The translations under genes and the position numbers were made by a program. A stretch of 64,000 nucleotides of DNA from Polycladomyces abyssicola (GTDB taxonomy: Bacteria > Bacillota > Bacilli > Thermoactinomycetales > JIR-001), in contig NZ_AP024601.1 in the NCBI RefSeq assembly GCF_018326425.1, positions 2,530,001 to 2,594,000 of the forward strand, read 5' to 3'. The notes under the pieces were generated by a model. The model saw only the letters and a program-made list of their open reading frames with translations. It did no database searches and was not told where the DNA came from. Below, piece by piece: positions 17,956-26,808 of the stretch; position 1 is the stretch's first letter, and the number at the start of each line of letters is the position of its first letter.

Positions 17956-18684
17956 TCACTTCGTGAAAATATGCTTTCCGATTTTTTTGATTTGCGGGCG
18001 AGACCAGATCCAATCAGAAGTTGCGGTGTCCGGGTTGAAATAGTACAGTGCACCGTTTGTCGGGTCCCATCCTCGGATCGCATCCATCGTAGCGCGATAG
18101 GCTGTACTGTTGGGGCTCAACCAGAACTGCCCGTCCTGTACCGCCGTAAACGCACCGTCTTGGAAAATCACACCGCTTACTGTTTTCGGAAACTCCGGTG
18201 AATCAATCCGGTTCAAAATTACAGCGGCTACAGCCACTTGCCCTTTGTAAGGTTCACCTCGTGCTTCACTGTATACAGCTCGTGCAATCAACGAAATGTC
18301 TTTTTTAGAAAAACGGGAATTTACAGAATGAAGAGGCTGCTTGTGTGCTTTTTTGGATACCGTCTGTTTGGACACTGTATGCCGCTTCAACGATCCCCAC
18401 GTTTGGGGGCCGGTAATGCCATCAATTCGCAATTTATGATGAATCTGATACTGGATAACCGCTTTTTCCGTTTTCAAACCGTAAATACCGTCCAGCTTGC
18501 CACGGTACAGCCCCAGCTGTTGCAAGCGATATTGCAAATCCCAGACATCTCCGTTATTGCTGCCGTATTGTATCATCGTCGGTGCAGCGGCTTCCGCCTT
18601 TCCGCTTCCAAACGGAACCGCTGCAACGATCACCGCAACTACTGCTCCAGTGAGCAACCACGCCCACTTTTTCCAAATAGACAT
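17956..18684 (-). CDS. sleB: Spore cortex-lytic enzyme SleB
   Basis: A 242-residue protein with signal peptide (residues 1-34, cleavage after KAEAAA), a peptidoglycan-binding_1 domain (about 37-100, NNGDVWDLQYRLQQLGLYRG), a basic Ser/Thr/Lys linker, and the hydrolase domain with the catalytic Glu140 in ARAVYSEARGEPYKGQVAVA. ALYYFNPDTATSDW is the family aromatic motif. It is a lytic transglycosylase acting on muramic-delta-lactam cortex during germination. AAGGAGG lies 7 nt before the ATG at 18684. The usual partner ypeB is not adjacent. Together with cwlJ-gerQ, the window contains both redundant cortex lysis systems. Confidence 0.95.
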   Translation of the reverse strand: MSIWKKWAWLLTGAVVAVIVAAVPFGSGKAEAAAPTMIQYGSNNGDVWDLQYRLQQLGLYRGKLDGIYGLKTEKAVIQYQIHHKLRIDGITGPQTWGSLKRHTVSKQTVSKKAHKQPLHSVNSRFSKKDISLIARAVYSEARGEPYKGQVAVAAVILNRIDSPEFPKTVSGVIFQDGAFTAVQDGQFWLSPNSTAYRATMDAIRGWDPTNGALYYFNPDTATSDWIWSRPQIKKIGKHIFTK

Positions 18685-18924
18685 GTTATGCCTCCTTTCA
18701 AAGCCTCCGAGGTTAGCTGACGGGTTCGGGAAAGGAGTTAATCCCGGCCGCCGAAATGGCGGCTTCACCCCAACAATGATTGCATCCCCCGTACCCCGCG
18801 CCGAACACCGACACGGAGATTCGGCCTGTCTGATACACGTTGACCATTATAAGTTGGATATGGAAACCTTTCAAGCGAAAATGATTAGAATGTAAGGTAT
18901 GTATTTCCTTGGAAATTACACAAC

Positions 18925-18962
18925 AAAAAAGCACGGTGGAATCTTCCCCACCGTGCTTTTTT
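18925..18962 (-). terminator. Bidirectional terminator after sodA
   Basis: AAAAAAGCACGGTGG pairs with CCACCGTGCTTTTTT. U-tracts on both strands, 10 bp past the sodA stop. Confidence 0.9.
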
Positions 18963-18971
18963 CCGTCCTTT

Positions 18972-19589
18972 TTATCCGCGCGCCGCTTGGTACCGTTTGG
19001 CGACTTCGTCCCAGTTTACCACGTTCCAGAACGCTTTGATGTATTCCGGACGCTTGTTTTGATATTTGAGATAGTAGGCGTGCTCCCACACGTCCAAGCC
19101 CAAAATCGGCGTGTCGCCATCCATCAGCGGGCTGTCTTGGTTCGGTGTGCTCGTCACGGCCAAGGAACCGTCTTTTTTCACGACCAGCCAAGCCCAACCG
19201 CTACCGAAACGGGTGGTTGCCGCTTTGGTGAATTCTTCTTTGAATCGGTCGAAGCTGCCGAAAGCTTGGTTGATCGCGTTAGCCAGCTCCCCGCTCGGTT
19301 CACCGCCACCATTCGGACTCATGATTTGCCAGAACAGGCTGTGGTTCGCATGACCGCCTCCGTTGTTGCGCACAGCGGTACGAATGCTTTCCGGTACTTG
19401 GTCAATGTTGCGCAACAAGTCTTCAATGGATTTTTCCGCCAAGGCGGTGTGACCTTCCAACGCCGCATTCAAGTTGTTGACATATGTGGCGTGATGCCGG
19501 CCATGGTGAATTTCCATCGTTTGCGCATCGATGTACGGCTCCAACGCGTCATGGGCATACGGCAATGCAGGCAGTTCGTGCTTGGCCAT
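18972..19589 (-). CDS. sodA: Superoxide dismutase (Mn/Fe family)
   Basis: A 205-residue cytosolic Fe/Mn SOD. Metal ligands are in [18 protein letters not shown] (His28), [10 protein letters not shown] (second His), and [20 protein letters not shown] (Asp and His). [20 protein letters not shown] and [10 protein letters not shown] are standard. The Gly in the SPNGGGEP segment and the close match to Bacillus SodA favour Mn. It dismutates superoxide. TTGGAGGGTG precedes the ATG. Monocistronic. Confidence 0.97.
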   Translation of the reverse strand: MAKHELPALPYAHDALEPYIDAQTMEIHHGRHHATYVNNLNAALEGHTALAEKSIEDLLRNIDQVPESIRTAVRNNGGGHANHSLFWQIMSPNGGGEPSGELANAINQAFGSFDRFKEEFTKAATTRFGSGWAWLVVKKDGSLAVTSTPNQDSPLMDGDTPILGLDVWEHAYYLKYQNKRPEYIKAFWNVVNWDEVAKRYQAARG

Positions 19590-19887
19590 GATTCACCCTC
19601 CAATATGTAGGATTTGGTCCTTTTTCTTCTTCGAAAAAGGACGGGCAGTTTTTATCCTTCCCGATTCTATTATGCAAAAAACGTGGAATTATAGTCAACT
19701 TAAATGTATGAAAAGTGGACTTTTGTTGAGAATCCTGAACCGGAATCGCAGGAAGCGGGCATAGTACGCTTCACTCAACAGGATAATGCCCGCGATAGAG
19801 TCCTGCGCTTTTCCGATTCTTCACTTGGGAAAAAATGGCCACCTGAAGGGTGATCGGACAGGCTATCACTTTGTTGCAAACGTCGGT

Positions 19888-21036
19888 TTACCGTCCGGTT
19901 CCGCTGATAACGCGAGACAATTCTGTCACATCGCGCACAATATAATCGGCGCCCAACTCCTCAAACTTGGCTCGCGCGGCCTCTCCGGTCAATCCCGTCA
20001 ACGTGGCTGCAAACTTGCAACCCATTTTTCGGGCTGCCAACAAATCGGCAATCGAATCCCCCACGATCAACACTTCTTCGCCTTTGGACAAAGGCAAATC
20101 GACGGTGAGCACCTCTGCATCCGCTTTGCTCCGACCGAAATATCCTTTTAAATATGTGTACGGTTGCGGTTTACCGAGCGGGGCATGTTCCGGGTGCGCC
20201 TGTTCAGCCTGAATCACATCATCTGCGGTGACGATCCGTTCCGGGTCAAACGCATCATACAATCCGAGGGCGGTAAGCGGCACTTCCGTCTCAATCAGCG
20301 GACGGCCGGTTCCCAATCCCAACACGATACCCTCTCTCCGTAACCCGTCCAGCACTTGTCTAATCTTCCGGGGATCGGCCAGCGGAATCTCCTGGTGCAA
20401 AAATCCGTTTTTGCCCGGTGTGGCCGGTGCCTTGTCTTCCACCTGCCGGTATCGGTCGTCACCCAGATACCATTCCTGGAACACATGACGCCCCAGCTCC
20501 CACAACGCGCTTTTGGGCGAGAACGCCTCGGTTTCCATACCCAACCACGCTTTCGCCAACGTATTGAAATACGCGATCAATTCCTGTTTGGTGACATTGG
20601 ATTCGGCCAATGCCGGGATGAACGCGTCAAACTGCGGCTCATACATGATGCCCGCTTCACGCAACCGTCCGCCCAACTGGCGCAACACATCGGCTGTGAC
20701 GGGGCCGCTCATCGCTTCCGCCACCCACTCCGGCCGCTCGGCTTGAATTTGTTTCAGCAAGCGGAGCCACTGCAGGGAAAACGTCATCTGTACCATATCC
20801 CAGTTGGAGTTGATCCCCCGCGTTTTGATCCAATCCAGCACCCGGTCGCTGTCAAACACCAACTGGCGCAGTTGACGGATTTTTTCCTCGGATGGTTGTG
20901 TGGTAAACACATCTCCCCGCAATCCCAAATAACGGGGATTGTACAGCAGCTCCCACACGGAGAGTGCGGAAGCGTCAAAGCATCGGTCCTCGCTTAAAAA
21001 TACCCCATCCACGTCAAACAAGATCATCCGGTACAA
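19888..21036 (-). CDS. HAD-superfamily hydrolase
   Basis: A 382-residue protein whose N-terminus LFDVDGVFLSEDRCFD gives the HAD motif I DxDG. Motif II/III region has LGLGTGRPLIETEVPL, and motif IV is EEVLIVGDSIADLLAARKMG. A long helical insertion (residues ~60-200) between motif I and the rest is the cap. It should be a phosphatase or phosphotransferase with unknown substrate. The start is a TTG at 21036, 8 nt after AGGAGG. Adjacent on the plus side is an IS200/605-like scar. Confidence 0.8.
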   Translation of the reverse strand: MYRMILFDVDGVFLSEDRCFDASALSVWELLYNPRYLGLRGDVFTTQPSEEKIRQLRQLVFDSDRVLDWIKTRGINSNWDMVQMTFSLQWLRLLKQIQAERPEWVAEAMSGPVTADVLRQLGGRLREAGIMYEPQFDAFIPALAESNVTKQELIAYFNTLAKAWLGMETEAFSPKSALWELGRHVFQEWYLGDDRYRQVEDKAPATPGKNGFLHQEIPLADPRKIRQVLDGLRREGIVLGLGTGRPLIETEVPLTALGLYDAFDPERIVTADDVIQAEQAHPEHAPLGKPQPYTYLKGYFGRSKADAEVLTVDLPLSKGEEVLIVGDSIADLLAARKMGCKFAATLTGLTGEAARAKFEELGADYIVRDVTELSRVISGTGR

Positions 21037-21130
21037 CGACTCTTCCTCCTCTTTTTTACTTACTTCCTTTTACTTTACCAGAGGATCGCATCAAAGCCCA
21101 ACTGTTCATTGTATGAATTCAGTTAACAAA

Positions 21131-21173
21131 GAAAACCTTCCGCATCGGTTCATGATGAACCGAAACGGAAGGT
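21131..21173 (-). terminator. Long hairpin abutting an IS605-type right end
   Basis: ACCTTCCG-TT-TCGGTTCATCATGAACCGA-TG-CGGAAGGT read on the minus strand is nearly perfectly self-complementary and is followed by TTTTCTTTG. It resembles a terminator. The IS right-end motif GTGACTTGCC starts 3 bp away at 21176. Confidence 0.6.
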
Positions 21174-21175
21174 TG

Positions 21176-21285
21176 GTGACTTGCCTATACGGCTGAAGCA
21201 CCACAGGTACTCCCTTTGATCCCGTGGGCTTCTCGCTTCATCTGGTATGGAAATCCATATCCATCCACGGTGGCTTCATCTCATT
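21176..21285 (-). mobile_element. Solitary IS200/IS605-type right end with omegaRNA-like scaffold, no tnpB
   Basis: Plus-strand GTGACTTGCC..ACGGC (21176-21193) and CGTGGGCTTCTCGCTTCATC (about 21225) followed by TGG..TGG.AA.CCA.ATCCATCC match the segment just 3' of the intact tnpB at 60531-60615. Between the two blocks the remnant has a longer, different apical sequence. No tnpB C-terminus is present to its right. It is therefore a scar or a stand-alone omegaRNA-type unit. Confidence 0.7.
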
Positions 21286-21289
21286 CATA

Positions 21290-21655
21290 CCCCAAATACC
21301 ATTTCATCCTTTTCTCAATTGCTGTTGAAATGGAACCCGTTCCGCCAAATAGGTAAACAGTATTCAACGGACCGATCTGCGACCTCACTTCACACAGGTG
21401 AGCTTCCACATAGGAGTGCAACCTGTCGGATGGAGTGAGGAACAGCGGCGTACCGGACATTGCGGCCAGCGGGGCACCGGACGTGGAGTGTCAATCTAGC
21501 CACCAGTTACCTTGCAAGCCTTTACCAATATCCTGGTATGGTGGATGAGGATGGAGTTGCCGTTGCGGTTGGGTTCTCTATCTTTACTCTGATCTTGTCT
21601 ACGATCAGTTTTCTTTTCTACAGAAAGTCAAAACCTATATGGGGAAAATGATTTC
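21290..21655 (+). pseudogene. Unassigned stretch ending in a membrane-protein C-terminus remnant
   Basis: From about 21500 the plus-strand frame closing at 21651 reads LATSYLASLYQYPGMVDEDG, then a hydrophobic helix, then FYRKSKPIWGK and a stop. It looks like the last transmembrane helix and cytoplasmic tail of a permease whose body is missing. 21290-21500 shows short hairpins but no coding signal I recognise. Confidence 0.35.
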
Positions 21656-22186
21656 ATTCCTTGGTGCGGTTACCTTGTTGGGGTACCGCCAGCAATTTAC
21701 TGTACTGCGGGCATGGCACTGGTTTGATCGTGTCAAAGCCATTGCCGAAGCGAAGCGACTTCTCAAAGAAAGCGGCTGTTTGATTGTGATGGATTCGGGA
21801 TTTCACCCTAAAAAACCGCATCCCCTGTACTTGAAAACGCTGGAAATCGCACAAAAATACAGGAATGGAGCCGTCAAACCAGCAGGTTCCAAAGCGGAGG
21901 CGACCTCACGTTTGCTAGGTTTTCCTAGAAATTGGTTTGACGAATGGGAAGCGGCCGGTTTTGAATGGACCGCCGGTTGGCAATGGGAGTATGTTGTTCC
22001 GTTTTCCCACGAGTATTGGTGTGGGCGGATCCGGACATTTCATGGTACAGCCGGTTTTCGAATGAGATCAGGAATGTATTTGACAGGGAAATGCGATCGT
22101 TGTTGGAAGAAGCATTTCCAAATGAACCGGTTGAAGTGCCTCACTTATGTTCAGTTTTAATACTGAAAAACGAGCATGATGCATGA
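21656..22186 (+). pseudogene. Class I SAM-dependent methyltransferase remnant (N-truncated, frameshifted)
   Basis: From about 21700 the frame reads RAWHWFDRVKAIAEAKRLLK followed by ESGCLIVMDSGFHP, the post-motif region of a class I methyltransferase. It continues to EWTAGWQWEYVVPFSHEYW and then shifts frame near 22020-22035. The continuation in the next frame (SWYSRFSNEIRNVFDREMRS, then PVEVPHLCSVLILKNEH) runs to the stop at 22186. The SAM-binding N-terminal half is absent. Not functional. Confidence 0.7.
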
Positions 22187-22525
22187 AAAATGTCTGGGGG
22201 AAAGAGAATTAGACCCCTATGCTTGAAGGGATCGAAGTTTGAGTGCTCTCATGGTTAACCATAAAAACCTCCACGATATTGTGGAGGTGAAGTGTGGGAA
22301 GCTAGTTACTCAATACTATGATTAACCCCCAATCAAGGGGAATATTTATTCCTAATTTTGGTTTCGTTAGGGGTATTGTGTAATGACTAAGAAAGATAAG
22401 CGCCCAAAAGGGTTAGGCAACGATTCCTTCTTTTTTTTGGGCCACTCACTACAAACCCTGATTTACAAGGGTTATAAGAATTTTTTGTTGAAATTGATTT
22501 CAATCAATCTTTTGGAGGGAGAAAG
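22187..22525. other. Non-coding accessory spacer with hairpins
   Basis: No credible gene. Contains the hairpin ACCTCCAC-GATATT-GTGGAGGT at 22268-22289 and AACCCT-GATTTAC-AAGGGTT at 22454-22475. A+T-rich. Confidence 0.5.
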
Positions 22526-22978
22526 ATGGATTTATGGTCTTTGAGGAAATTATTAGTTAGAAAGCTAATCGTGGCATCATTACTGTTTGTGTTCTGTTTA
22601 ATTTATTTTTTATTTAATTCAGTAGTTGTTGGTATTGAAATGATGGAGAGCATCGCTTATATATTGATTTTTGGTGTACCCATTCTCTTTATTTATGCTC
22701 CAATTATCTCGGTCGTAGCAGAATTAATCAGTCAAAAATACTCGAAAAATAGAAAGTCCAGCAAACTACTTCTCTCTCTGGTCATTCATCTAATTGGTGG
22801 AGTTATTTTGCCTACTTTAGCTGTAGCTGTAACTAAGCCTTCTGATCTCCCTCTCATGTTTAATAGTGTCTTTTCGTTATTTATTTCACTATCTGCAATT
22901 GTACCTGCATTTTTATTTTGGTTGGTGGATCTACTATGGCTTGATTTCATTTCAAAAAAAACAAATCTCTCTAAGTAA
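22526..22978 (+). CDS. Small integral membrane protein, unknown family
   Basis: 150 residues with about four hydrophobic helices (roughly 13-33, 43-63, 81-101, 111-135) and basic connecting loops (KYSKNRKSSK). TTTTGGAGGGAG precedes the ATG with good spacing. Codon use is strongly A+T-biased relative to the core genes upstream, suggesting recent acquisition. I do not recognise the family. Confidence 0.6.
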   Translation: MDLWSLRKLLVRKLIVASLLFVFCLIYFLFNSVVVGIEMMESIAYILIFGVPILFIYAPIISVVAELISQKYSKNRKSSKLLLSLVIHLIGGVILPTLAVAVTKPSDLPLMFNSVFSLFISLSAIVPAFLFWLVDLLWLDFISKKTNLSK

Positions 22979-23042
22979 AATAGGTTATTTCCCCTATTTT
23001 GCGTGAACTCTGGACGGAGTTATTCGAGATGGAGGTGTGTTT

Positions 23043-23573
23043 ATGGCAATTAGAATCCGTGAGGGGACGCTCAATGACTGTTCTGCTATTGCAAAAGTTC
23101 ATGTCGATAGTTGGCGTACTACTTACAACTCCATTGTTCCAAATGAATATCTAATCAACATGTCTTATTCCGACAGTGAGAAAAGATGGATTAAGCGACT
23201 ACAACAAGCCGACAATCAACACAAATTGTATGTTGCGGAAAATGAGTCCGGGACAATTGTTGGATTCGCAGGTGGAGGACGTGAACGTTCTGGCGAACCC
23301 GGTTACGACGGTGAATTGTACGCTATATATCTGCTAAAGGAGTTTCAAAGACAAGGCATTGGTAAACTACTTTTTAAAGCAGTGGTTGATCACCTTGCGA
23401 CACAATTTCGCTCGATGCTTGTGTGGGTCTTGGCAGAAAATGATTCCCGTTACTTTTATGAGGCTCTTGGAGGTATCTATATCCGTGAGAGCACAATTAC
23501 GATTGCTGGAAAGGAACTTATAGAAGTCGCCTACGGATGGTCTGATATTCGAAAGTTAAAAGATAACCTGTAG
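23043..23573 (+). CDS. GNAT family N-acetyltransferase
   Basis: A 176-residue GCN5-related acetyltransferase. The N-terminus IRIREGTLNDCSAIAKVHVD is followed by WRTTYNSIVPNEYLI. GTIVGFAGGGRER gives beta4, and the acetyl-CoA loop is LYAIYLLKEFQRQGIGKLLF (Q/RxxGxG/A as RQGIG). The C-terminus has YFYEALGGIYIRE. Such enzymes acetylate small molecules or protein N-termini, and the substrate is unknown. I start at ATG 23043, 6 nt after GGAGGT, not at the GTG two codons upstream. Intact, in a zone of broken genes. Confidence 0.85.
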   Translation: MAIRIREGTLNDCSAIAKVHVDSWRTTYNSIVPNEYLINMSYSDSEKRWIKRLQQADNQHKLYVAENESGTIVGFAGGGRERSGEPGYDGELYAIYLLKEFQRQGIGKLLFKAVVDHLATQFRSMLVWVLAENDSRYFYEALGGIYIRESTITIAGKELIEVAYGWSDIRKLKDNL

Positions 23574-23706
23574 TGAAACACAACGCATTTTTTGTCGAAA
23601 TCAGAAGATGACACCAACGGTAATGGTCTCTACGGAGAGCCAGAGGGCTCGGCCCTAGGCTCCGGGGGCCATATGAGACTTTTGAATCGGGTAGTCTATT
23701 TTTTCA

Positions 23707-23822
23707 CAGCAATCAAGTGCAGTTCTGCAAAATCCTGTACGATGCCAGCTTCGGGATCGCTGTTGAATTCCGTTTCCAATCTCTCCACCCCTGCTTGATA
23801 GTCTTTTTCATCAATCAACGTC
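23707..23822 (-). pseudogene. C-terminal fragment of a class I SAM methyltransferase
   Basis: The minus strand reads LIDEKDYQAGVERLETEFNS then DPEAGIVQDFAELHLIAVKK and a stop, typical of the end of an AdoMet methyltransferase. The upstream body is missing: sequence to its right changes abruptly into a different, plus-strand coding remnant. Confidence 0.55.
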
Positions 23823-23828
23823 AATACG

Positions 23829-24273
23829 GAAATATCCCGATTTCGATGAAGAACCTGCATTCATTGAAACGTACCGACAGTATGGAGGAGATTTTGTCAA
23901 AGCGGCAAGAGAATATGGTATCAAACCTGAATCGCTCAAGGAAACATGGGTGAAAGAAAAAGATTTGAATGAAGATATGAAAGAAGCATTGAAATACACA
24001 GGGGTGAATGATTTTGTTCAGTTCCATGCCGGAGATCACGATGTGATTGTCTGGCTGAAAGAAAGAAAATGGACGAAAAAACCGTATGAAGCGGTCAAAG
24101 ATCAAGTGAAAACCGATTATATTATGGATGTCTCGAAATCGATGAAAGAAGAGTATATAAATGAATTGGCAACGAAATATGGTCTCGTGGTGAATACCAA
24201 ATATTTTTCTCAAACAATAAACTCATCCGTTCCTGACACAAAAACTCATACCGGCCACGAACATCATCATTGA
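23829..24273 (+). pseudogene. Truncated secreted/peptidyl-prolyl isomerase-like C-terminus
   Basis: A continuous plus-strand frame from about 23829 reads KYPDFDEEPAFIETYRQYGG, AAREYGIKPESLKETW, then KYTGVNDFVQFHAGDHDVIV, KKPYEAVKDQVKTDY and a His-rich end GHEHHH. The pattern (a peptidyl-prolyl isomerase insert followed by VKDQVKTDYIMD..MKEEYINELATKYGLVV) resembles the C-terminal helices of PrsA/SurA-type foldases. It lacks a signal peptide and start, and begins at the junction with the methyltransferase fragment. A shorter reading from GTG 23950 is possible but lacks a convincing ribosome site. Confidence 0.5.
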
Positions 24274-24296
24274 ACCTGACAGGGGGATGAACTAAA

Positions 24297-24761
24297 TTGA
24301 TTCGGTTTTTTAAACTGTTTATTCCACACTTCCTTTTTTCGCTGGTTTGCGGAGTTCTCCTTTTCGCTCGAATTTTTTTGTCTCTAATATCTGGATTTGA
24401 TCACAAAGCAGGATTTGTAACAAGTTTACTGGTGTGGTTATTGTTACTTGGGTTAATTATTTTTTTGGGTATTCGTTATCTCCGGTATTATTTTCATCGG
24501 GTCGTCGTCCCGCTTAGTCCGGATACGACCAAAAGATTTAATGTCGCACTTCAAGGCGGAATCCCGTTTTACGGAATGTTTCTCTTTTGTTTGGTAGTGT
24601 GGCAGGGCGGCAACATGGTCGATGTTAGCGGTGAACATTGGATTCACGGTTGGATCGTATTTGGGTTTCTAGGTACTGTGATTTTTGGACTCCTGTCTTT
24701 AATCTATACCATAGTGATGAGATCTTACTGTAAAAAGCTTAATGATCATGCAGCCATGTAA
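24297..24761 (+). CDS. Small integral membrane protein, unknown family
   Basis: 154 residues with four predicted membrane helices (about 8-30, 38-58, 88-108, 120-143) and a short basic tail. TTG start at 24297 follows GGGGGATG. It begins 23 bp after the foldase-like remnant, and the two may once have formed one unit. Not recognised as a known family. Confidence 0.6.
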   Translation: MIRFFKLFIPHFLFSLVCGVLLFARIFLSLISGFDHKAGFVTSLLVWLLLLGLIIFLGIRYLRYYFHRVVVPLSPDTTKRFNVALQGGIPFYGMFLFCLVVWQGGNMVDVSGEHWIHGWIVFGFLGTVIFGLLSLIYTIVMRSYCKKLNDHAAM

Positions 24762-24831
24762 AAGAAAACGGAAGAGAATAGTTTGTGATCTTTGTCCGAT
24801 TTTCTCTATTTTCTTCCAATCCCTATACAAA

Positions 24832-24858
24832 ACCCAGCAGTTTTTCCGCTGGGTTTGT
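24832..24858 (+). terminator. Terminator after the 24.3-kb membrane protein
   Basis: AACCCAGC pairs with GCTGGGTT over AGTTTTTCC; short U-tail. Confidence 0.65.
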
Positions 24859-24899
24859 CAATAGCCTCAGCCTCTTCAAGAGGCATTTTATTATCCTAT

Positions 24900-25955
24900 C
24901 TATGTTTGATCATAGTGGGTTGCTACAACCTCACAGGAGCTACATAAATAAACGTAAATAAGTCCTTCTTGGCCCTCTTCATAATGCTGTGCGATAAAAG
25001 GCATCTTTTCTTGGCAACGTGGACAATTAGGGAAATAAGCATCATTAATCCATACTGGATATCCACCAATCTTAGATTTCTCTTCAAAATAAAGTTCTTC
25101 CCATGCTTCTTGCTTAGGTCCTACATCAAAACAGGTCACCCCAAAATCTTCGTAGTTACCATCAGGTTGGTGATAACAATATTCTGGTTTCTCGTTATAA
25201 AAACTCCACCTTACATTCCCATCCCCATCTACTTCTGTGTAAATAGTGGAATAACATGTACATTGAATACAAGTAGCTATTCGAAGATATTTTCCTTGCA
25301 TACCTAGAAAATGCAACTTAGGATTAGAAAGGTCCAAATCAAATAGAACTGCTAGTTTCCAACCACAGCATTGACACCTTTCCTCTAACCAAATATTTTT
25401 TTGTGCTGCTAATGCAGCAGTATAGATATGTTCTTCATAGACTAAATCTTGTCTCTTTCCATTCTCATCTAATTTCCAATTTGCTTCATATGAATACTCT
25501 TCGGGAGGGATACATAGCTTATCAGCCCAAGATGGTGGGTTCTGCCTCCATAGAGAAAACTGCCGCTGAACTTCTTCATCACCTACCCAAGCAAGTGATA
25601 GTAATAAATGATTAACTGTCAAAGAATCAAGGGAAGAAGCCTCCTCCATTCGTTGAAGAAGAAGAGTACGAACCTCTGCATTTGCTTTTCGGTATAAAGT
25701 TCCAGGATAGAATTGCTCTTTATCAATCCATTCTTTTTGAAGTTCACTCAGTGAAGAAGGTCTGATTTTTACTAGCAGTGCTAGAATTTCCTGTATATGG
25801 GATTCATCTTCTAACTCCATTACCTGTCTAGCTAGGCTGATCAACTCTGATTGAGGTAATTGCATGATATATTGACACAGCTTTTTTTTCTCATCTTGAG
25901 TCATGTTGAATGATATAAGTAGTTTGATTTGTTCTAAGGAAACCCCTTGCTCCAT
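24900..25955 (-). CDS. HEAT-like / DUF1963-like protein with zinc-type Cys pairs
   Basis: 351 residues. The N-terminal ~170 residues are helical and repeat-like (LISFNMTQDEKKKLCQYIMQ, EEASSLDSLTVNHLLLSLAW). The C-terminal part has CQCCGWK, CIQCTCYS, and SKIGGYPVWINDAYFPNC followed by PRCQEKMPFIAQHYE and CSSC. The GG.P.W..........C..C...M.FI.Q pattern is that of the DUF1963 (YwqG-like) fold, here with extra Cys pairs likely to bind zinc. DUF1963 proteins occur among polymorphic-toxin immunity families, so an orphan immunity role is possible but unproven. AAGGAGAAG precedes the ATG. A+T-rich. Confidence 0.55.
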   Translation of the reverse strand: MEQGVSLEQIKLLISFNMTQDEKKKLCQYIMQLPQSELISLARQVMELEDESHIQEILALLVKIRPSSLSELQKEWIDKEQFYPGTLYRKANAEVRTLLLQRMEEASSLDSLTVNHLLLSLAWVGDEEVQRQFSLWRQNPPSWADKLCIPPEEYSYEANWKLDENGKRQDLVYEEHIYTAALAAQKNIWLEERCQCCGWKLAVLFDLDLSNPKLHFLGMQGKYLRIATCIQCTCYSTIYTEVDGDGNVRWSFYNEKPEYCYHQPDGNYEDFGVTCFDVGPKQEAWEELYFEEKSKIGGYPVWINDAYFPNCPRCQEKMPFIAQHYEEGQEGLIYVYLCSSCEVVATHYDQT

Positions 25956-26006
25956 ATTCTTCTCCTTTTTCTCACTTTTTTAGGTGGAACACAAACGTCT
26001 GTCTCA

Positions 26007-26486
26007 CTATTCATCCGGGGCCATGATCTCAATTTCGATTTTGACCAAGCCATATTCATCATAATACCCGTAAACCGGGAAATACCCGTCGCCCATGGTC
26101 GAAATTGCCAAAACGCCGTCCAATCCATCCACGGGACCACCCAAATTTTCGTTGTAAGCGGCATCACAAATCCGCCAATAAGCGCTGTCTTCCCGGATGT
26201 CTGTCATGATGAAAGTTTCCTTTTCCTGAGCAATCTGTTTGATGATTTCTTTCAACCGATCCGCTTCCGCTTTATCGGTCGTTTCGATCCGATAGGTTCC
26301 GTTTTTCACTGTGACTCTGTATCCTCGCCTTTGAAGTTCTTCTCTGACGATCTCTTCACCTTTACCCCAGAACTCAACACCTTGAACGTCGCCTCTGTTA
26401 GGAGGTTCGACACCATAATTGATGGGATCACAAATAACCAGCATCGCACAATCTACAGGGACATGACCGATCAGACGTTTTTCCAA
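26007..26486 (-). CDS. Hypothetical protein, possible DUF4241-type
   Basis: 159 residues. The TTG start follows AAAGGGG by 8 nt. The N-terminus GHVPVDCAMLVICDPINYG and the C-terminal IAYN..G half (GVLAISTMGDGYFPVYGYYD) show a repeated G-D-G-Y-P-V-Y pattern as in DUF4241 proteins, another family found next to contact-dependent toxins. The central segment (GEEIVREELQRRGYRVTVKN) is predicted alpha/beta. I do not assign a function. It is close to, and on the same strand as, the DUF1963-like gene. Confidence 0.5.
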   Translation of the reverse strand: MEKRLIGHVPVDCAMLVICDPINYGVEPPNRGDVQGVEFWGKGEEIVREELQRRGYRVTVKNGTYRIETTDKAEADRLKEIIKQIAQEKETFIMTDIREDSAYWRICDAAYNENLGGPVDGLDGVLAISTMGDGYFPVYGYYDEYGLVKIEIEIMAPDE

Positions 26487-26525
26487 TGTCCATTCCCCTT
26501 TTACTAGGCTCTTCCGGGCCTTTAT

Positions 26526-26627
26526 TTATTTGGACGGCTTTCTCTTTCCTAGATACCGATAAAGTGTTGCCTTGGACACCTGAAGCGTTTCACAAATTTC
26601 CTGGATGGAAAGATCGGAGTCCTTCAT
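26526..26627 (-). pseudogene. C-terminal helix-turn-helix of a serine resolvase/invertase (remnant)
   Basis: Minus strand reads KDSDLSIQEICETLQVSKAT then LYRYLGKRKPSK and stop: the DNA-binding tail of Tn3-type resolvases and Hin-type invertases. The catalytic domain is missing. It is a trace of a serine-recombinase mobile element. Confidence 0.65.
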
Positions 26628-26808
26628 CTACGGAATTCCTCCCCTTTATCATGCCTGAGAGCTGGGATCTGCATCCTTTTTGTGTTTTTTGTTGACGAAA
26701 GTTTTTGCCCGGACAAGCCCTAGACGGGTTTTTTCTTGGAAACCTCTCTTTGGAATCGGTATGAAAAACCAGCGACATAGTCGCTGAGTTGGGTTATTTT
26801 TTAAAGGT

